Source: Rhizobium sp. BT03
Lineage (GTDB): Bacteria > Pseudomonadota > Alphaproteobacteria > Rhizobiales > Rhizobiaceae
Assembly (NCBI RefSeq): GCF_030053155.1
Contig: NZ_CP125640.1
Span: 682,001 to 746,000, forward strand
Direction: 5' to 3'
DNA length: 64,000 bases
Position 1 is the first letter of the stretch. Each line of letters begins with the position of its first letter. The notes under the pieces are model-generated. The model searched no databases. It worked only from the letters and a program-made list of their open reading frames with translations, and was not told the DNA's origin. Shown one piece after another: positions 60,800 to 64,000 of this stretch. The position numbers were made by a program, and so were the translations under genes.

Positions 60800-60991
60800 T
60801 TACTTCGTTTCGTCGGCCTTGTGATCGACGGTCTTGGCCGTGTCGGGCGCATCTTCGTCCGTCATGCCCTTCTTGAAGCTTTTGATGCCCTTGGCGACAT
60901 CGCCCATCAGTTCCGGGATCTTGCCGCGGCCAAACAACAACAGCACGATGACCAGAACGATCAACCAGTGCCACATGCTAAAAGAACCCAT
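60800..60991 (-). CDS. tatA: Twin-arginine translocase pore subunit TatA
   Basis: 63 residues from the ATG at 60991 ([20 protein letters not shown]), followed by [20 protein letters not shown], the TatA amphipathic helix. First gene of tatABC on the minus strand. An upstream ATG would add three residues. Confidence 0.95.
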
Positions 60992-61178
60992 CATTTGCAC
61001 TTACTCCCTTTATTCGATGTTCCCATGATGTAAGAATTTCCGACAGCGTTTCCAACATCAAGCCCTTTGAACTGCGCTTAATGTCACGGTATCGCCCTTT
61101 GTGACAAGCCACCGAACCGCCGAAAAATGGTGAGCACCATTGTTTTCGTCATGCATGGCAAAAGCAAGACGAAGTCCT

Positions 61179-61895
61179 TCAATCTTCGGAGGTAGAACGC
61201 GGGGCGAGCAACCCAAGTTCTTCGAGATCCATCTGGGTAATGGGGTCTTCGTCCTCGCTTAGCTCGTCGTTCATCAATGGCGAGGGAATGTTGAAATTCG
61301 CCGGAATGCGCCCCGAGAGCAGGCCAGCGCCCTTCAATTCTTCGAGACCGGGCAGATCGCGCAGCTCCTCGAGACCGAAATGGTCGAGAAAATCGCGGGT
61401 GGTGCCTAATGTCACCGGCCGGCCCGGCGTGCGACGGCGACCGCGAAACCGTACCCAGCCCGCCTCCATCAGCACGTCGAGCGTGCCGCGCGAGGTCTGC
61501 ACGCCGCGGATATCCTCGATCTCGGCGCGCGTCACCGGCTGGTGATAGGCAATGATCGCCAGCACTTCCAATGCGGCGCGCGAGAGCTTCTTCACCTCGT
61601 TGTCGTCGCGGCGGATGACAAAGGAAAGATCGGCGGCGGTGCGGAAGGCCCAGGCGCCCTCGATCTGCACGAGGTTGACGCCCCGCGGCGCATAGTGTGC
61701 CTTCAGGCGCAGCATGATGGCGCGCACATCAGTCCTCTCCGGCAGGCGTTCTGCGAGAAAGCCTTCGGAGACCGGCTGCGAGGAAGCGAATACCAGCGCC
61801 TCGGCGATGCGTTCCGCCTCGATCTCCGCCTGCAGGTCGCGGCTCCTGCCTTCGAAATCGTTCTCGAAATCCTCTTCGCTCTGCGGATCGATCAA
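61179..61895 (-). CDS. scpB: Segregation and condensation protein B
   Basis: 238 residues. Two winged-helix domains: AEALVFASSQPVSEGFLAE and LEVLAIIAYHQPVTRAEIED, then GRPVTLGTTRDFLDHFGLEE, which is the clearest ScpB motif. It joins ScpA and SMC in the bacterial condensin that compacts the chromosome. Its start overlaps the scpA stop by 4 bp (ATGA). Confidence 0.96.
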   Translation of the reverse strand: MIDPQSEEDFENDFEGRSRDLQAEIEAERIAEALVFASSQPVSEGFLAERLPERTDVRAIMLRLKAHYAPRGVNLVQIEGAWAFRTAADLSFVIRRDDNEVKKLSRAALEVLAIIAYHQPVTRAEIEDIRGVQTSRGTLDVLMEAGWVRFRGRRRTPGRPVTLGTTRDFLDHFGLEELRDLPGLEELKGAGLLSGRIPANFNIPSPLMNDELSEDEDPITQMDLEELGLLAPRSTSED

Positions 61896-62752
61896 ACCGG
61901 CTGCTCCTGCTCCACCACCTGCAGCGTGGCGTGTTTGGGTCCGCGACGCATGTATATCGGCTGAAAGGCACCGTCCTGGCGGATTTCCAGCTTGCCCTCG
62001 CGCACCAGTTCCAGCGAGGCGGCAAAGGCGCTGGCGATCGCCGTGACGCGTTCCTCGGGCGTCGCGAGATAACGCAGCAGATAATGCTCCATCGCGGTCC
62101 AGTCGCCGACCTCGCCGATCATCTGGGTCAGCAATTCGCGCGCATCGGTCAGCGACCAGACATTGCGTCTCTCGATCGTCACCTGGGTAACGGCATTGCG
62201 CTGGCGCAGCGCCGCATAGGCGGTCAAAAGATCGTAGAGGCTTGCCGCATAGGCGGATTGCTGCCGGTCGGGAATATGCTCGGGCGCGCCGCGCACGAAG
62301 ATGTCGCGGCCGAGGCGGTTGCGGTTGACGAGGCCCTCCGCCGCCTGGCGCATGGCTTCGAGGCGTTTCAGCCGGAAGGCGAGCGTTGCCGCCATCTCCT
62401 CGCCCGAAGGGCCGTCATCCTTGATCTGCTGGGGTATCAGCAGCCGCGACTTGAGATAGGCAAGCCAGGCCGCCATGACGAGATAATCGGCGGCAAGCTC
62501 GATGCGGATACGCCGGGCGCTCTCGACGAACTGCAGATACTGCTCGGCGAGCGCCAGCACCGAAATGCGCGACAGGTCGACCTTCTGGTTGCGGGCGAGA
62601 TAAAGCAACAGGTCGAGCGGGCCTTCGAAGCCGGCGACGTCGATTACCAGCGCCGGCTCGTGGCTGGCGCGCTCGGCGCCGTTATCCTGCCACAGCTTAT
62701 CCATCGGCGTTGCCGCCTGCGGACGCTCCGTGCCCTTGACCGTGCTCACCAC
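61892..62752 (-). CDS. scpA: Segregation and condensation protein A (kleisin)
   Basis: 286 residues. FEGPLDLLLYLARNQKVDLS near 43-62 is the ScpA N-terminal signature, YLVMAAWLAYLKSRLLIPQ follows, and the C-terminal winged helix ends in LVREGKLEIRQDGAFQPIYM. No ATG at the expected start: GTG at 62752, with GGGGAG a few bases upstream, gives MVSTVKGTERPQ; ATG at 62704 (MDKLWQDNG) would also keep the family core. It lies 15 bp after nagZ and is coupled to scpB. Confidence 0.95.
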   Translation of the reverse strand: MVSTVKGTERPQAATPMDKLWQDNGAERASHEPALVIDVAGFEGPLDLLLYLARNQKVDLSRISVLALAEQYLQFVESARRIRIELAADYLVMAAWLAYLKSRLLIPQQIKDDGPSGEEMAATLAFRLKRLEAMRQAAEGLVNRNRLGRDIFVRGAPEHIPDRQQSAYAASLYDLLTAYAALRQRNAVTQVTIERRNVWSLTDARELLTQMIGEVGDWTAMEHYLLRYLATPEERVTAIASAFAASLELVREGKLEIRQDGAFQPIYMRRGPKHATLQVVEQEQPV

Positions 62753-62767
62753 CCTGCTCCCCTGCGA

Positions 62768-63781
62768 TCACACCATCGCAAACATCGCCTCGAATTCCGC
62801 CCGCAACTCCGCCTCGTCGGCGGCATCCGGCGCGGCAAAACCTGCTTCCACCGCTTTTGCCCGGGCAAGCGACGCGCCGCCGAGCGGCGGAACATTTGCC
62901 ACGACATCCAGCATCTCGTCCATATGGCCATTGCAATGCAGCACGATATCGCATCCGCCTGCAATAATATTCGCCGCACGTTCGCCGATCGTGCCGGAAA
63001 GAGCATTCATCGAGCTGTCGTCGGAGAGCAGCAGACCGTTAAAGCCGATATGCTCGCGGATGATGCCGTCGGTCACCTTGCGCGAGGTCGTCGCGGGATT
63101 GTCCGGGTCGATGGCGGTGAAGACGACGTGACAGGTCATCGCCATCAACTCGTCCTTCATCGCGACAAAGGGCGGGAAATCGTGAGCCTCAAGCTCCTCG
63201 CGCAAGACGGTGACGACGGGCAGTTCCAGATGGGAATCGGCAAAGCCGCGGCCGTGACCGGGCATATGTTTGATGACCGGCAGCAGGCCGCCGGCCTTCA
63301 GCCCTTCGGCAGCCGCCCGGCCCATGGCGATAACGGTTTGGGGATCGCCGCCATAGGCGCGGTCGCCGATGACGTTGCTGCTGCCTTCGACCGGCACATC
63401 GAGCACCGGCAGGCAATCGACATCGATGCCGAGGCGTGAAAGGTCGAAGGCGTGCAGCCGCGACATCGCCCAGGCGGCGCGCAGGCCGAGCGCCGGGTCG
63501 CGGCGATAGAGATCGCCGAGCGCCTGGCCTGAGGGATAACGTGCGAGAACCGGCGGACGGATGCGCTGAACGCGGCCGCCCTCCTGGTCGATCAGCACCG
63601 GCGCATGCCAGCCGACGCTGTCGCGCAGTTCGGCGACAAGATCGGCGATCTGCCCTGCTTCGGAGATGTTGCGCCCGAAGAGGATGAAGCCCCAGGGCCG
63701 TTCGCCCCGATAGAAGGCCTTCTCTTCGGATGTGAGGGCAAGGCCGCTGCAGCCCAGGATCATCGCTTTTGATTCGGTCAT
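62768..63781 (-). CDS. nagZ: Beta-N-acetylhexosaminidase NagZ
   Basis: 337 residues of glycoside hydrolase family 3. It removes GlcNAc from anhydro-muropeptides in cell-wall recycling. PVLIDQEGGRVQRIRPP, VIKHMPGHGRGFADSHLELP with the catalytic loop His, and the nucleophile Asp in LLSDDSSMNALSGT are all present. Start at the ATG of MTESKAMILGCSGLALTSEE; a longer reading to 63838 has no support. Confidence 0.96.
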   Translation of the reverse strand: MTESKAMILGCSGLALTSEEKAFYRGERPWGFILFGRNISEAGQIADLVAELRDSVGWHAPVLIDQEGGRVQRIRPPVLARYPSGQALGDLYRRDPALGLRAAWAMSRLHAFDLSRLGIDVDCLPVLDVPVEGSSNVIGDRAYGGDPQTVIAMGRAAAEGLKAGGLLPVIKHMPGHGRGFADSHLELPVVTVLREELEAHDFPPFVAMKDELMAMTCHVVFTAIDPDNPATTSRKVTDGIIREHIGFNGLLLSDDSSMNALSGTIGERAANIIAGGCDIVLHCNGHMDEMLDVVANVPPLGGASLARAKAVEAGFAAPDAADEAELRAEFEAMFAMV

Positions 63782-63842
63782 GTGAGAATCATAGACCGCG
63801 GCCCGCCAAATGCGAGCAAGCTCGGGCGCGATGCACAAAAAA

Positions 63843-63871
63843 GAACGGCGGACCGAACCGGCCCGCCGCCC
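63843..63871 (-). terminator. Terminator of the SPOR-domain gene
   Basis: On the minus strand GGGCGGCGGGCC and GGTCCGCCGTTC (63860-63871 and 63843-63854 in + coordinates) form a 12-bp stem with three G-U pairs around a 5-base loop, and TTTTTTG follows. It separates the SPOR-domain gene from nagZ. Confidence 0.8.
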
Positions 63872-63891
63872 TTTAAATCAAGGATGCGATA

Positions 63892-64000
63892 TTACCTGGA
63901 GATCAGGCAGCTTCCGCCCGCCGCGCGATACTGTTCGCAAAGCGCTGCGGCCTCGTCCTTGGAACCGGCCGGAATGCGGACGCGGTAGAACGTGCCCTTG
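63892..64000 (-). CDS. SPOR-domain protein, C-terminal end only
   Basis: Only the last 35 codons are in the window: KGTFYRVRIPAGSKDEAAAL, then CEQYRAAGGSCLISR and TAA at 63892-63894. This is the end of a SPOR peptidoglycan-binding domain. In Rhizobiales such a long SPOR protein precedes nagZ, scpA and scpB, the same order as here. Confidence 0.88.
   Translation of the reverse strand, partial: KGTFYRVRIPAGSKDEAAALCEQYRAAGGSCLISR

Noticed and set aside
61931..63439. Plus-strand frame opposite scpA/nagZ
   Set aside because: Antisense composition only; both minus-strand genes are certain.

Overview
The window reads as a chromosomal segment of a Rhizobium of the etli/leguminosarum type. This rests on gene content and order typical of Rhizobiales: recJ, hom, phaC; dsbA-like-aroQ-accB-accC-aat; the SPOR-nagZ-scpA-scpB-tatABC-serS-surE-pcm-LysM/M23 block; and the yajC-secDF-Mth938-squalene-synthase-like block. 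It also fits the high GC content, homologues of mitochondrial complex I proteins (NDUFA12, NDUFAF3-like, NDUFAF6-like), a RIME-type intergenic repeat and an alpha-r14-like small RNA with CCTCCTCCC loops. Species assignment is inference.

Layout. 1-5.3 kb: two-domain cold-shock protein (cut by the window edge), gloA, an M15-fold lipoprotein, three tRNA-Glu genes (one promoter+gene unit duplicated exactly 500 bp apart), recJ and a small membrane protein. 5.3-14.4 kb: hom with a strong terminator, two aminotransferases, a SHOCT-like lipoprotein, phaC, a DUF2778 L,D-transpeptidase-like protein and a DsbA-like thioredoxin. 14.5-19.5 kb: aroQ, accB, accC, aat, then DUF2167, DUF2155 and NDUFA12-like genes. 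19.5-26.4 kb: a broken and two intact GNAT acetyltransferases, gatB/gatA/gatC with unrelated small genes between (DUF1294, YjhX/TopAI-like) and a metallo-hydrolase. 26.5-30.2 kb: ruvX, two small membrane proteins, a TetR regulator, map and radC.

30.2-37.3 kb is the accessory region. It is bounded on both sides by the 3' end of radC, contains a third internal radC fragment, and is filled with wreckage: an ABC sugar permease cut into three pieces on two strands, an RpiR/SIS regulator split between strands, the C-terminal part of a Gfo/Idh dehydrogenase, and a frameshifted tyrosine integrase that has lost a catalytic arginine. Apparently intact inside it are several small orphan genes and a divergent pair: a deoxyribosyltransferase/TIR-like protein and a SIR2-like protein. 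Both folds are recurrent in NAD-targeting anti-phage systems, so this pair is the best candidate for an undescribed system here.

37.4-45.9 kb returns to core genome: sthA, an EEP-family phosphatase/nuclease, a large radical SAM protein, a SnoaL-like protein, trigger factor with an unusual Lys/Ala tail, tRNA-Leu(UAG), and a GDYXXLXY/DUF2157 membrane pair. 45.9-47.4 kb holds no long gene but contains the sRNA, two DUF1127 mini-proteins and three terminators; the sRNA and one DUF1127 gene share a TGCACTGCA element at a similar distance from a possible -10. 47.4-64 kb: trmFO, the complex I assembly-factor-like pair next to secDF and yajC, a DUF815 ATPase, an NlpD-like LysM/M23 lipoprotein with a degenerate active site, pcm, surE, serS, tatCBA, scpB, scpA, nagZ and the start of a SPOR-domain gene cut by the window edge.
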